Shown here: piece by piece, positions 16,634 to 25,179 of the stretch | Layout: each line of letters begins with the position of its first letter | How positions within the stretch are numbered: the stretch's first letter is position 1 | Source of the DNA: JADCCX01 sp031431475 | GTDB taxonomy: Bacteria; Pseudomonadota; Alphaproteobacteria; Rhizobiales; Beijerinckiaceae | Assembly (NCBI GenBank): GCA_031431475.1 | Contig: JANPDL010000020.1 | Coordinates: forward strand, 1 to 58,605 | Direction of reading: 5' to 3' | DNA length: 58,605 nucleotides | Notes under the pieces: generated by a model | Told to the model about the DNA's origin: nothing | What the model saw: only the letters and a program-made list of their open reading frames with translations | Database searches by the model: none | Translations under genes and position numbers: made by a program

Positions 16634-18414
16634 CAGAGCGGCGGCCAGCATCCGACCTGTGGACCGACGCCTGCAGCGCCGCTGCGCTGCTGGCTGTCGA
16701 TCCGGCTGGGTTGGGCGGTATTTCCATGCGGTCTCCCGCAGGCGAGGTGCGAACGGCATGGCTGGCCCGGCTGCGGCAGTTGATGGCGCAACCCTCGTCA
16801 GATCAGGTTGCGCCAATTATTCAGGTTCCTGCCGATATCTCCGTATCGCAGTTGCTGGGCGGGCTCGATCTCGAACAGACGCTGGCAACGGGTCGCCCTG
16901 TTGCCCAGAAAGGCACACTGGCACGTGCCAACAATGGTTTGCTGATCGTCGCCATGGCGGAGCGTATGGGAGCCGCCACCGCAGGCCCCATCACTGCGGC
17001 CCTTGATCTTGGCGAGGTTGTCACAGAACGCGATGGATTCTCTACCCGTCTGCCAGCACAATTTGGTGTCGTGGCTCTGGACGAAGGCATCGCTTCGGAC
17101 GAGCGACCGCCTTCAGCATTGATGGAGCGTCTGGCGATACACATCGACCTCACTGACGTCTCGCATCGCGATATGTGCGACACCCCCGATGAGGTGATTG
17201 CAGCAGTGCGGCAGCGACTGCCCTTCATCACAGCTCCAGACAGCGTCATCGAGGCCATTTGCGGTGCCGCGACGGCCCTGGGCGTCACATCCGGGCGTAT
17301 CCCAGTTCTGGCACTGCGCACGGCACGCGCAGCAGCTGCACTGGCGGGCCGCAGCATCATCGCGGAAGAAGACGTTGTCCTCGCTGCAAGACTGGTACTG
17401 GGACCCCGTGCCTTGCAGATGCCTGCATCGGATCAGCAGCCGGACGACAGTCCCCCGCCCACTGACGACCAACAGGATGAAACACCGCCACAGGAGCAGC
17501 CTTCCGAGGGCGAGATCAGGGCGCTGGAGGATGTCATCCTTGATGCCGCCACATCGGCCATTCCGCCCGGTCTACTGCAAATCCTGCAACAGAATGCGCA
17601 GCGCGGCGCACGCGGCGCCAACAGCGGCAAATCCGGCGACAGCAAACAAAAAGGCCTGCGCGGTCGCCCCATCGGCAGTCGGCGCGGCGATCTACGCAGC
17701 AAGGCACGGCTCGATCTGCTCGATACTTTGCGCACCGCCGCACCGTGGCAAAACCTCCGCCGCATGAACGCGCGGCGTGAGGGCATCCAGATCCGCCGCG
17801 AGGACATCCGCCTCAAGCGCTTCAAGGACCGGCAGGCGTCCACCACGATTTTCGTGGTCGATGCCTCGGGCTCAACCGCCATGGACCGACTGGGCGAAGC
17901 CAAGGGAGCTGTCGAGATGCTTCTGGCGGATTGCTATGTGCGGCGTGACGAAGTGGCGCTGATAGCCTTCCGGGGAACCAGCGCGGACATTCTGCTCCCT
18001 GCTACCCGCTCACTGGCGCGCGCGAAAAAGTCGCTCGCAGCCCTTCCGGGCGGCGGCGGCACACCCCTTGCAGCGGCTCTTGTCGCCGCGGAAAGGCTGG
18101 CGGATGAAGTTCGCCGCAAAGGTCGTACCCCGACGCTGGTTTTCATCACCGATGGCCGTGCCAATGTGGCGCGAGACGGCATGGGTGGTCGCGAACGGGC
18201 ACAGGCCGAGGCCGAGCAGGCGGCAATCGTGTTCAGGTCGCAGAATTTCAAATCCATTCTGGTCGACAATTCACCCCGCCCGGAACCCAAGGCCCGCAGC
18301 ATCGCCATAAGCATGGGGGCGATTTATCTGCCGTTGCCCATTGTCAACGCTGCCATCCTGTCCAACGCCGTGCGCGTCCATACCAGCGCCCGCGAACCCG
18401 GAGGGCGGTCATGA
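16630..18414 (+). CDS. bchD: Magnesium chelatase, D subunit
   Basis: BchD pairs with BchI as the non-hydrolysing ring and contacts BchH through its integrin-I-like domain. The 594-residue sequence has an N-terminal AAA+-like domain lacking a normal P-loop, and an acidic proline-rich linker (about residues 265-295, rich in D, P, Q and E). The C-terminal von Willebrand A domain carries the MIDAS residues Asp411, Ser413 and Ser415 (FVVDASGS). The GTG start at 16630 overlaps the bchI stop, and bchO overlaps its end by four bases. Confidence 0.97.
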   Translation: MTERRPASDLWTDACSAAALLAVDPAGLGGISMRSPAGEVRTAWLARLRQLMAQPSSDQVAPIIQVPADISVSQLLGGLDLEQTLATGRPVAQKGTLARANNGLLIVAMAERMGAATAGPITAALDLGEVVTERDGFSTRLPAQFGVVALDEGIASDERPPSALMERLAIHIDLTDVSHRDMCDTPDEVIAAVRQRLPFITAPDSVIEAICGAATALGVTSGRIPVLALRTARAAAALAGRSIIAEEDVVLAARLVLGPRALQMPASDQQPDDSPPPTDDQQDETPPQEQPSEGEIRALEDVILDAATSAIPPGLLQILQQNAQRGARGANSGKSGDSKQKGLRGRPIGSRRGDLRSKARLDLLDTLRTAAPWQNLRRMNARREGIQIRREDIRLKRFKDRQASTTIFVVDASGSTAMDRLGEAKGAVEMLLADCYVRRDEVALIAFRGTSADILLPATRSLARAKKSLAALPGGGGTPLAAALVAAERLADEVRRKGRTPTLVFITDGRANVARDGMGGRERAQAEAEQAAIVFRSQNFKSILVDNSPRPEPKARSIAISMGAIYLPLPIVNAAILSNAVRVHTSAREPGGRS

Positions 18415-19382
18415 CTATCCGCCTCGACTTCGAACGCGATGGCAAGGATTGGCCCAACCGCAGTGCGAGCCGCTTTGTGACAGCTAACGGACTGCGTTTC
18501 CACGTGCAAATCGCGGGCAAGGGCCCCGTGCTGCTGCTGCTGCACGGCACCGGCGCATCCACACATTCATGGCGCGGTCTGCTGCCGTTGCTGGCGGAGC
18601 ATTTCACTATCGTCGCGCCGGATCTGCCCGGTCACGGCTTCACTGGCGATCCCGGCACGAGCGGCCTTTCGATCACTGGTATGGCGCGATCCATCCGCGC
18701 TCTGCTGAACGAACTGAAGCTGGAGCCGATCTACACCGTCGGTCATTCTGCTGGTGCCGCGATCCTCATCCGCATGGCACTCGACAAGCAGATTTCACCA
18801 CTGAGTATTATTAGTCTAAATGGAGCCCTGATGCCCTTTGGAGGGTTTGCAGGCCAGTTTTTCGCCCCTGTAGCGCGGCTGTTTGCCACTTTGCCGCTGA
18901 TGACATCGATGTTCGCTCGGCGCGCACGCGACCCGCGCGTTATCGATGATATCCTGAAGCAGACCGGATCAAAGCTGGATGATGAGGGTATTGCTCTTTA
19001 TCGCCGTCTTGCGGCCAATGGCGCACACATAGGTGCAGCACTCGGCATGATGGCGAACTGGGACCTCCATACCCTTCAGCGCGATTTGCCGCGCCTTAGG
19101 ACACCGCTGGTTCTGGTAACGGGATTGAAGGATGAGATGGTGCGCCCCTCGGTTTCGCGTGAGGTAAAAGAGAATTTGAAGGGTGCTAAAATCGTTCCTC
19201 TGTCAGGCCTCGGCCATCTCGCACATGAAGAAAATGCCGCACTGGTCGCCGAACTGATCTGCACCATTTTCAAAGATATGGCGTCAGTTTCGCCTGAGCA
19301 TACGAAGGATCGTGAAATCACCGTTCAGAAGGCCAAGCCGTTGCAAGACACAAATAAACTTATGCAAGGAACCCGGACATGA
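18411..19382 (+). CDS. bchO: BchO, alpha/beta-hydrolase associated with Mg-chelatase
   Basis: The 323-residue protein is an alpha/beta-hydrolase with LLLHGTGASTHSW near residues 43-55 and the nucleophile elbow GHSAGAA near residue 112. It is the expected third gene of bchIDO. BchO is called a putative Mg-chelatase accessory protein; its reaction is not established. The N-terminal DWPNRSASRFVTANGLRFHV segment is typical of the BchO group. It overlaps both bchD and crtI by four bases. A C-terminal tail of about 30 residues after the hydrolase core is rich in Lys and Thr and shows no recognisable motif. Confidence 0.93.
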   Translation: MTIRLDFERDGKDWPNRSASRFVTANGLRFHVQIAGKGPVLLLLHGTGASTHSWRGLLPLLAEHFTIVAPDLPGHGFTGDPGTSGLSITGMARSIRALLNELKLEPIYTVGHSAGAAILIRMALDKQISPLSIISLNGALMPFGGFAGQFFAPVARLFATLPLMTSMFARRARDPRVIDDILKQTGSKLDDEGIALYRRLAANGAHIGAALGMMANWDLHTLQRDLPRLRTPLVLVTGLKDEMVRPSVSREVKENLKGAKIVPLSGLGHLAHEENAALVAELICTIFKDMASVSPEHTKDREITVQKAKPLQDTNKLMQGTRT

Positions 19383-20902
19383 CAGCACCCCTTCGGTTCC
19401 CGCTCCCCGTTGACACCAAATGCCCACATGCCGCCGTCATCGGTGCCGGCCTGGGTGGTCTTGCCATGGCGATCCGGTTGTCCGTGAAGGGCTATCAGGT
19501 TTCGGTTTTCGAGAACCTCGAACAGGCGGGCGGTCGCGCCAATGTCTACCGGCAGGATGGTTTTTCGTTCGATGCCGGACCAACCATCATCACCGCACCC
19601 CATCTGCTGGAAGAGCTCTGGGCTCTTTGCGGGCGCAAAATGCAGGACGATGTACCGCTCGTCCCCATGAAGCCGTTCTACCAGCTCCGTTTCAACGACG
19701 GATCGGTGATGCGTTGCTCCGGCAGCGCCGACGAAATGCGCGCCGAAATCCAGCGGCTCTCGCCGGGCGATGTCGACGGCTACGAGCGCTTCATGAAGCT
19801 CTCCGAACGCATATTCGATGTTGGTTTCGAAAAGCTGGGCAACCAGCCGTTCAACAGGCTCTGGGACATGGCGAAGGCCGTGCCACAAATCATAAAGCTG
19901 GGCGGTCTGCGCTCGGTCCACGGCATGGTGTCGCGTTTCGTCAAGGACGAGCGCATCCGCATCGCGCTCTCTTTTCACCCGCTCTTCATCGGTGGCAATC
20001 CGCTGAAGGCCAGCGCGGTCTATGGCCTCGTGGCCCATCTTGAACGGCACTGGGGCGTGCATTTTTCCATGGGCGGCACCGGCGCGCTGGTGCAGGGCAT
20101 GGTGCGCCTGCTGGAGAGCCAGGGCGGCCAGATCTTCTACAACACCCGTGTCGACCAGATTCTGACGGACGGCAAGCGCGCCACCGGCGTCAAGCTTGGG
20201 ACAGGCGAGGAAATCCCCGCTCATCTCGTGGCCTGCAATGCCGATGCTGCCTGGACCTACAACAACCTCCTGCCGGAGAGTGTCCGCAATCCGCTGATGA
20301 GTCTCCGGCTGAAGAAAGCATCGTTCTCCTGTGGCATCTTCATCTGGTATTTCGGCACGAAGCGCCGCTACGAGGATGTGCAACACCACAACATCGTGCT
20401 GGGGCCGCGCTATGTCGGCCTGTTGCAGGATATCTTCCAGAAGAAGAAGCTGGCGAAGGATTTCAGCCTTTACCTCTATCGCCCCACTGCGACCGATCCA
20501 TCGCTTGCACCTCCGGGATGCGATGCTTTCTACGTGCTGTCACCCGTGCCACATCTGGCCGCGAATGTGGACTGGACGGCGCAGGCCGAACCCTATCGGC
20601 AAGCAGTTGAAGCGAGGCTCACGGAAACGCTTCTGCCCGGTCTGAAAGACGAGGTCGTCACGTCAAAGGTTATGACGCCGCTCGATTTCAAGTCGCGGTT
20701 CCTGTCGCCCTGGGGTGCAGGCTTCGGCATGGAGCCCATTCTGAGCCAGAGCGCCTATTTCCGCCCACAGAACAAATCACACTGGCTGGAAAACCTGTTC
20801 ATGGTTGGCGCAGGCACCCACCCCGGTGCTGGCATTCCCGGTGTGCTCACCTCGGCCCGCATCGCGGATGAAATGGTGCCTGATCCGAAAGTGTTTGCAT
20901 GA
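19379..20902 (+). CDS. crtI: Phytoene desaturase
   Basis: CrtI introduces double bonds into phytoene to give neurosporene or lycopene for the photosynthetic carotenoids. The 507-residue flavoprotein has the N-terminal dinucleotide-binding fold GAGLGGLAMAIRL (residues 22-34), followed by GGRANVYRQDGFSFDAGPTI. The C-terminal family signature FMVGAGTHPGAGIPGVLTSA sits near residues 477-496. Whether it carries out three or four desaturations cannot be read from the sequence. It overlaps bchO and crtB by four bases each. Confidence 0.96.
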   Translation: MTAPLRFPLPVDTKCPHAAVIGAGLGGLAMAIRLSVKGYQVSVFENLEQAGGRANVYRQDGFSFDAGPTIITAPHLLEELWALCGRKMQDDVPLVPMKPFYQLRFNDGSVMRCSGSADEMRAEIQRLSPGDVDGYERFMKLSERIFDVGFEKLGNQPFNRLWDMAKAVPQIIKLGGLRSVHGMVSRFVKDERIRIALSFHPLFIGGNPLKASAVYGLVAHLERHWGVHFSMGGTGALVQGMVRLLESQGGQIFYNTRVDQILTDGKRATGVKLGTGEEIPAHLVACNADAAWTYNNLLPESVRNPLMSLRLKKASFSCGIFIWYFGTKRRYEDVQHHNIVLGPRYVGLLQDIFQKKKLAKDFSLYLYRPTATDPSLAPPGCDAFYVLSPVPHLAANVDWTAQAEPYRQAVEARLTETLLPGLKDEVVTSKVMTPLDFKSRFLSPWGAGFGMEPILSQSAYFRPQNKSHWLENLFMVGAGTHPGAGIPGVLTSARIADEMVPDPKVFA

Positions 20903-21945
20903 GTTTCCAGTTGAACCCGCAGGATCTCGCGGCTTGCCGTCTGCTGTTGCGCAACGGCTCCAAATCCTTCTTCGCGGCCTCGCTGTTGTTGCCCCGTCCT
21001 GTGCGCGAGCCAGCGACCGCGCTCTATGCGTTCTGCCGTGTGGCGGATGATGCGGTTGACCTGACAGATGATCCGGCGAGCGCCATTACAGGACTCAATC
21101 GGCGGCTTGACGCAATATACGCTGGCGCTCCGGCGGATGACCCGGTGGACCGGTCACTTGCCGCAGTGGTCGCCGGTTTTGCCCTGCCCCGCGCCCATCT
21201 TGATGCGTTGATCGACGGTTTTGTCTGGGACTCGGAGGGCCGCCGCTATCACACCATCGCCGATGTCAGGGCCTATGCCGCCCGTGTAGCGGGTACGGTG
21301 GGCGTGATGATGACGCTGCTGATGGGGGAGCGCGCACCCGCCACCCTCGCCCGCGCCTGCGATCTCGGCATTGCCATGCAGCTCACCAATATCGCGCGCG
21401 ATGTGGGCGAGGATGCCCGCAACGGCCGCCTCTATCTGCCGGAGGACTGGATGCGCGAGGCGGGCCTTGATCCTGCCGCGTGGCTGGCCAAACCCCATTT
21501 CAATGACAGGCTTGGGGGCGTCACCCAGCGCCTGCTGGCCGAGGCTTCCTCGCTTTACGAACGCTCGAAGGACGGCATCGCGCTTCTCCCCTCCGGTTGC
21601 CGCCCCGCCATCCATGCAGCGCGTCTGGTCTATTCCGACATTGGCGCGGAAGTGGCGCGAAACGCCTATGATTCCGTTGGCCAGCGCGCCTATGTCTCGG
21701 GGCCCCGCAAGCTGCGGCTGCTCGCCGAGGCTCTCGTTTCTGGCGCGGTATCCAGTGGCAAGAATCATCCTGTGCTGGCGGAAGTCCAGTTCCTCGTGGA
21801 CGCGGTTGGTCCGCTCTCTGCAGAAAGTCATGCATCGCATCCTGGATCAAACAATCAGGGACAGGCCGCTCGCGTGCTTGAGATATTTGCGACGCTGGAA
21901 CGTCAGAAAAACAAGGCATGGACAGTGACGGCAATCCCATCCTGA
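20899..21945 (+). CDS. crtB: Phytoene synthase
   Basis: CrtB joins two geranylgeranyl diphosphates head-to-head to phytoene. The 348-residue protein has both aspartate-rich motifs of trans-isoprenyl diphosphate synthases: DDAVDLTDD starting near residue 50, and NIARDVGEDARNGRLYLP starting at residue 164. It is the last gene of the plus-strand pigment operon; 60 bases later an unrelated TadG-like gene begins. No hairpin terminator is visible between them. The other carotenoid genes (crtA, crtC-F) are absent from this end of the cluster. Confidence 0.97.
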   Translation: MSFQLNPQDLAACRLLLRNGSKSFFAASLLLPRPVREPATALYAFCRVADDAVDLTDDPASAITGLNRRLDAIYAGAPADDPVDRSLAAVVAGFALPRAHLDALIDGFVWDSEGRRYHTIADVRAYAARVAGTVGVMMTLLMGERAPATLARACDLGIAMQLTNIARDVGEDARNGRLYLPEDWMREAGLDPAAWLAKPHFNDRLGGVTQRLLAEASSLYERSKDGIALLPSGCRPAIHAARLVYSDIGAEVARNAYDSVGQRAYVSGPRKLRLLAEALVSGAVSSGKNHPVLAEVQFLVDAVGPLSAESHASHPGSNNQGQAARVLEIFATLERQKNKAWTVTAIPS

Positions 21946-22005
21946 CCACCCCTCCCCCGACCATCGGCATGGCCCTTGCGATCTCTCCCGCAAGGAGACA
22001 CGCCC

Positions 22006-23334
22006 ATGACCATCCTGCGCCAGATCAGCACAATCCTTCGTAACAAGACGGCACAGTTCGTCCACAACCGGGACGGCAACGTCGCTATGCTGTTCGGACT
22101 GGTGCTGGTGCCCATCATGGCCACAACCGGCGCGGCGATTGACTACAGCCGCGCCTCCGATGCCCGCACGCAGTTGCAGAACGCTATCGATTCCACTGTG
22201 CTCGCCGTCGCGAAAACCTCGCCTCTGTTGACCGATGCGCAATTGCGAACCGAGGCGGAAAAGCACTTCCAGGCCGTCCTGCAACAGCGCAATGATCTTG
22301 CCCTTCTGCCCATTGATATCCGCCGCACCAACAAGGCCGTTGTTATCACGGCGACCGGCGTTCTCCCCACCAGCTTCATGAAGCTTTTCGGCTTCAGATC
22401 GACAACCGTCGCCTCCACCGCCGAGGCCGCTATCGGCCAGCGCAAGGTGGAGCTGGCGCTGGTGCTGGACAATACGGGTTCGATGGGCCGACTGTCCAAG
22501 ATGGACGAACTCAAGAAGGCGACCAGAAACCTGATCAACGCGGCTGAAACCGCAGCACCCGCTGGCAGCGGCATGATCAAGATCGCGCTGGTTCCCTTCG
22601 ATACTGAAGTGAGCGTCAATCCGTTGGTCTATGGTACCCGGAGCTGGCTCGCCTTCAAGGAAAATTCCGCACCGCGCGCATTCGATGACATCCGCCCGCG
22701 CATGGCCGCACAAGGCGCATGGACCGGATGCATCACGGATCGTGGGTCAGGCTACGATGCCAATGACAAGCGGGTCGACATGACGCGGCCTGAATCGTTC
22801 CATCCCGCTGTTGGCTGCAGTTCCGGCACACTGGCGCGCCTGCAACCGCTGACTGATAACTGGAATGCATTGCGCACCGCAGCCGACAGCATGCGCCCCT
22901 CGGGCTGCACCAACATCACCATCGGTGCCCGCTTCGGCATGGCAGCGCTCTCGCCCAGCGATCCCATTGGCGGCGGCGTACCCTTCGGCACAGCGGATGT
23001 GGACAAATACATGATCGTCCTCACGGACGGCGACAACACCCAGAACCGTTTCGTCAATGGCTGCGGCGGCAGCGGCAACACGGCGGACATCGATACGAAA
23101 ACCAAAGCCATGTGCGATGACATCAAGGCGAAATCCTCGCGTCGCGACTCCCGGGGCAACCCGATCCCGGACGTGAAGGTGTTCACTGTCCGCGTCATGG
23201 AAGGCAACCGCGCGCTCCTCACGAACTGCGCCACCAACGCCTCGATGTACAAGGAAGTGAACAGCGCCAGCGAGATCGACGCCGTGTTCAAGGATATCCT
23301 CCGCGAGATCACGCGGTTGAGGCTGACGGTGTGA
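22006..23334 (+). CDS. TadG-like pilus assembly protein with von Willebrand A domain
   Basis: The 442-residue protein has an N-terminal membrane anchor in the TadE/TadG style (DGNVAMLFGLVLVPIMATT, about residues 25-43), then an extracytoplasmic von Willebrand A domain with MIDAS-like ALVLDNTGSMGRL near residue 150. Paired cysteines occur in the C-terminal half. Such proteins accompany Flp/Tad pili and are often found alone in alphaproteobacteria; no other tad gene is in the window. The start ATG 22006 has a strong AAGGAGA eight bases upstream, which argues against the longer in-frame start at 21976. A hairpin terminator follows. Confidence 0.85.
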   Translation: MTILRQISTILRNKTAQFVHNRDGNVAMLFGLVLVPIMATTGAAIDYSRASDARTQLQNAIDSTVLAVAKTSPLLTDAQLRTEAEKHFQAVLQQRNDLALLPIDIRRTNKAVVITATGVLPTSFMKLFGFRSTTVASTAEAAIGQRKVELALVLDNTGSMGRLSKMDELKKATRNLINAAETAAPAGSGMIKIALVPFDTEVSVNPLVYGTRSWLAFKENSAPRAFDDIRPRMAAQGAWTGCITDRGSGYDANDKRVDMTRPESFHPAVGCSSGTLARLQPLTDNWNALRTAADSMRPSGCTNITIGARFGMAALSPSDPIGGGVPFGTADVDKYMIVLTDGDNTQNRFVNGCGGSGNTADIDTKTKAMCDDIKAKSSRRDSRGNPIPDVKVFTVRVMEGNRALLTNCATNASMYKEVNSASEIDAVFKDILREITRLRLTV

Positions 23335-23344
23335 TCAGTTCGGG

Positions 23345-23373
23345 AAGCAGACGACTTAAAGAGTCTGCTTTTT
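23345..23373 (+). terminator. Rho-independent terminator after the TadG-like gene
   Basis: AGCAGAC (23346-23352) pairs with GTCTGCT (23363-23369) across a ten-base loop, followed by a run of five T on the plus strand. It lies 11 bases after the TadG-like stop, in the correct orientation. Confidence 0.75.
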
Positions 23374-23422
23374 GCCCTCGGCAGTAACGTGGTGGCGGCG
23401 CAATCGGGACGGCATAGATGGC

Positions 23423-23746
23423 TTAAACCGGAGAGACGCGCCCGGCGACAGCGCCTTGTAGAGCCCTTGCCAGCCCTTTCGCCCGCCTGATATCCCGCCG
23501 CTGCGAGGCCTTGTCGCCACCTGTCAGCAACAGATAGACGGTGGCTCCCTTGCGGATGGAATACACCCGGTATCCGGGGCCATAGTGAACCCGCATTTCC
23601 GAAACGCCTTCACCAACCGGCGCGCAATCGCCAAAGTGACCGAGGGCCGCGCTGGCCAGTTTGGCCAAGATGCGCGCCTTGGCTTTTTGATCCGTCAGTG
23701 ATGCCAGCCACCCGTCAAACAGCGATGAACGAACAAGCGTGAACAT
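23423..23746 (-). pseudogene. Orphan HI1419/RelE-like toxin copy with deleted antitoxin (relic)
   Basis: The 107-residue product matches the intact toxin at 25535-25840 almost residue for residue from MFTLVRSSLFDGWLASL to RRAKGLARAL. It then runs into an unrelated tail, QGAVAGRVSPV. That tail is the antitoxin gene read in the wrong frame: 23425-23463 matches 25314-25352 (inside the antitoxin) at 36 of 39 bases. A deletion has therefore joined the toxin 3' end to the middle of its antitoxin. The promoter and palindrome found before the intact copy are also absent here. The toxin core is still open, so residual activity cannot be excluded. I set the start at MFTL by comparison with the intact copy; an in-frame extension to 23806 is possible. 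Confidence 0.75.
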
Positions 23747-23776
23747 GGGTGACAATCTCCAACGCCGCGCGGGGGT

Positions 23777-23867
23777 TAATGGAGCCGCGCGGTCTGTAGA
23801 GGACATAAACGTATGGCTTCAAACAAAAGAGGTCATAAAGTCCTATGGCTTTTCGACCCGTTGGGCG
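23777..23867. repeat. Diverged direct repeat, copy 1
   Basis: This stretch resembles 24416-24507. Shared blocks include TAATG, GCCGCGCGGTCTG, GCTTCAAAC, AAAGAG, CTTTTCGACCC. Copy 2 contains the 3' end of the gene at 24458-25162; copy 1 contains a decayed version of the same coding end. Confidence 0.6.
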
Positions 23868-23895
23868 GCCATTTTGCAAAGGGCGAGTGTCTCAC
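23819..23895 (-). pseudogene. 3' remnant of a paralogue of the gene at 24458-25162
   Basis: Read on the minus strand this gives ALCKMAAQRVEKP, a stop, then DFMTSFV and a final stop. The intact gene ends ALHERAVERVEKAKDFVNSLV. About two thirds of the positions agree, so this is a degraded copy of the same gene end with an internal stop codon. I could not follow similarity upstream of about 23895. Confidence 0.6.
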
Positions 23896-24076
23896 TGCGA
23901 TGTTGAGTGGATTGCACGGGTTCATGTGAAAACACGCCCAGAAGAGGCTAGGAAAACGCTTCTACTGGTGCATAACAAAAGGCAATCCAGCGATGGGACC
24001 AAGGCCATTGCAATCAGCACCATTGACAACACTGGCGCTTCATTGTTCCCCAAGCGTTACTGTGCAGTAATCCGGC

Positions 24077-24301
24077 TTAACTCCCAAATCGCCGCATTGT
24101 GTCTTGAACGGATCGATCCGAGCGCAATCTCAGCCTGCAATCTATATAGACTTGGGTTCCCTTGACTGCGCCCAGATCGGTGCACGATCTATCGTCTTTC
24201 TGGCTGATTTCCTCATCTGAGAGAAATCGTTCACCCGTACCCCTAACAGCGGTGCAGCCACCAACAGCCGCTATCACAGCAATCACGACCAAGAATTTCA
24301 T
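24077..24301 (-). CDS. Small predicted lipoprotein
   Basis: The 74-residue product starts MKFLVVIAVIAAVGGC, a lipoprotein signal with the lipobox cysteine at residue 16. A short mature part with two further cysteines follows (RSCTDLGAVKGTQVYIDCR). Small lipoproteins of this shape are common in alphaproteobacteria and have no assigned function. GGAG lies 8 bases before the ATG, and this ribosome-binding site falls in the arm of the hairpin at 24310-24334. The gene stands alone between the decayed repeat and the unknown gene. Confidence 0.65.
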   Translation of the reverse strand: MKFLVVIAVIAAVGGCTAVRGTGERFLSDEEISQKDDRSCTDLGAVKGTQVYIDCRLRLRSDRSVQDTMRRFGS

Positions 24302-24309
24302 AGCTAATC

Positions 24310-24334
24310 ACTCCGCCTTGTGCGCGGAGTTTTT
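24310..24334 (+). terminator. Hairpin with T-run; also covers the lipoprotein ribosome-binding site
   Basis: ACTCCGC (24310-24316) and GCGGAGT (24324-24330) form a perfect seven-base stem with a seven-base loop, followed by five T on the plus strand, so it can end plus-strand transcription. In a minus-strand transcript the second arm contains the GGAG of the lipoprotein gene at 24301. Confidence 0.6.
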
Positions 24335-24415
24335 GCATATGGAGACGTGCGTGCCAAGAGACGCATCAGGACCACGCAGCTTGCCGCTTGGACATTACGC
24401 CACGTCCGGCGAAAA

Positions 24416-24507
24416 TAATGAAGCCGCGCGGTCTGGAAAGTACAGTAGAGAATCGCTTCAAACCAAAGAGTTCACAAAATCCTTCGCCTTTTCGACCCTT
24501 TCAACTG
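24416..24507. repeat. Diverged direct repeat, copy 2
   Basis: This is the partner of 23777-23867. Its right half encodes the last codons of the unknown gene at 24458-25162. Confidence 0.6.
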
Positions 24508-25162
24508 CCCGTTCGTGAAGGGCAAGTATCGTTGGCGGGAGGTAGATGTCTTTGAACTCCCACATGCGGTTTACCCGCTGCTTTATTCTATCCGGTGCGT
24601 TTCCGTCATCGTTAAGCATCCCGGAAGCAGTCGCGTCATTGACCATTTTTGTTAGGCCTTTCATTTTGCCCATCTGTTTTTTTCTCTCGTAAAGTTGAAC
24701 AGCGATGTGAAATTCCATCATCTCTGCCTTGGATGTAGTCGAATTATCATAGTCTGGAAGTAACTTGACGGCTCTCCCACCATGCGGAAGTTCACGCCAC
24801 ATTCGGGTTGCATCCAATAAACTGGCCTCAACTTTTTTAATCCATTCAAGTCTAAATTCCTCGTAAGCTAGCTCCAATTCAGCTGCTCGCTTTCCGGCGG
24901 CTCGGCTCAACCGGGCATTGATCTCGCCAGTAAGCGCGAGTGCTTCCGATGCTCCAAACATTTTGCCTTCGATAAATGCCATCTGGATAGCGACGTTGAG
25001 TGAGTCGAGGCGAAACGACTTCCAACCTTTGTGTTTCGCAAATTCTGTTTCGCCTGTTTCCAAGCCATCCAAAATCCATTTCGCCAAATCGACCAATGAG
25101 CAATCTTGATCGATATCAGGCACATCGAGCCACTCGACTTTAGTTTGTCGCGATTTTACCAT
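24458..25162 (-). CDS. Protein of unknown function (234 residues)
   Basis: I do not recognise this protein. It is 234 residues, largely helical and charged, with no signal peptide or membrane segment. A region rich in Ala, Glu and Lys (about residues 75-115) could form a coiled coil. The gene is more AT-rich than the surrounding metabolic genes. It lies 91 bases downstream of an intact toxin-antitoxin pair on the same strand, and a decayed copy of its 3' end occurs beside the decayed toxin, so the two seem to have been duplicated together. A soluble accessory or phage-island protein is possible, but nothing in the sequence settles this. Confidence 0.6.
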   Translation of the reverse strand: MVKSRQTKVEWLDVPDIDQDCSLVDLAKWILDGLETGETEFAKHKGWKSFRLDSLNVAIQMAFIEGKMFGASEALALTGEINARLSRAAGKRAAELELAYEEFRLEWIKKVEASLLDATRMWRELPHGGRAVKLLPDYDNSTTSKAEMMEFHIAVQLYERKKQMGKMKGLTKMVNDATASGMLNDDGNAPDRIKQRVNRMWEFKDIYLPPTILALHERAVERVEKAKDFVNSLV

Positions 25163-25179
25163 TCAGCTATCGTCCGCAC

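Noticed and set aside
23845..24165. Open frame of 106 codons on the plus strand
   Set aside because: It begins inside the decayed repeat, has no ribosome-binding site or recognisable motif, and overlaps the small lipoprotein gene on the other strand. A plus-strand terminator lies further on (24310), so I do not fully exclude it, but I do not support it as a gene.
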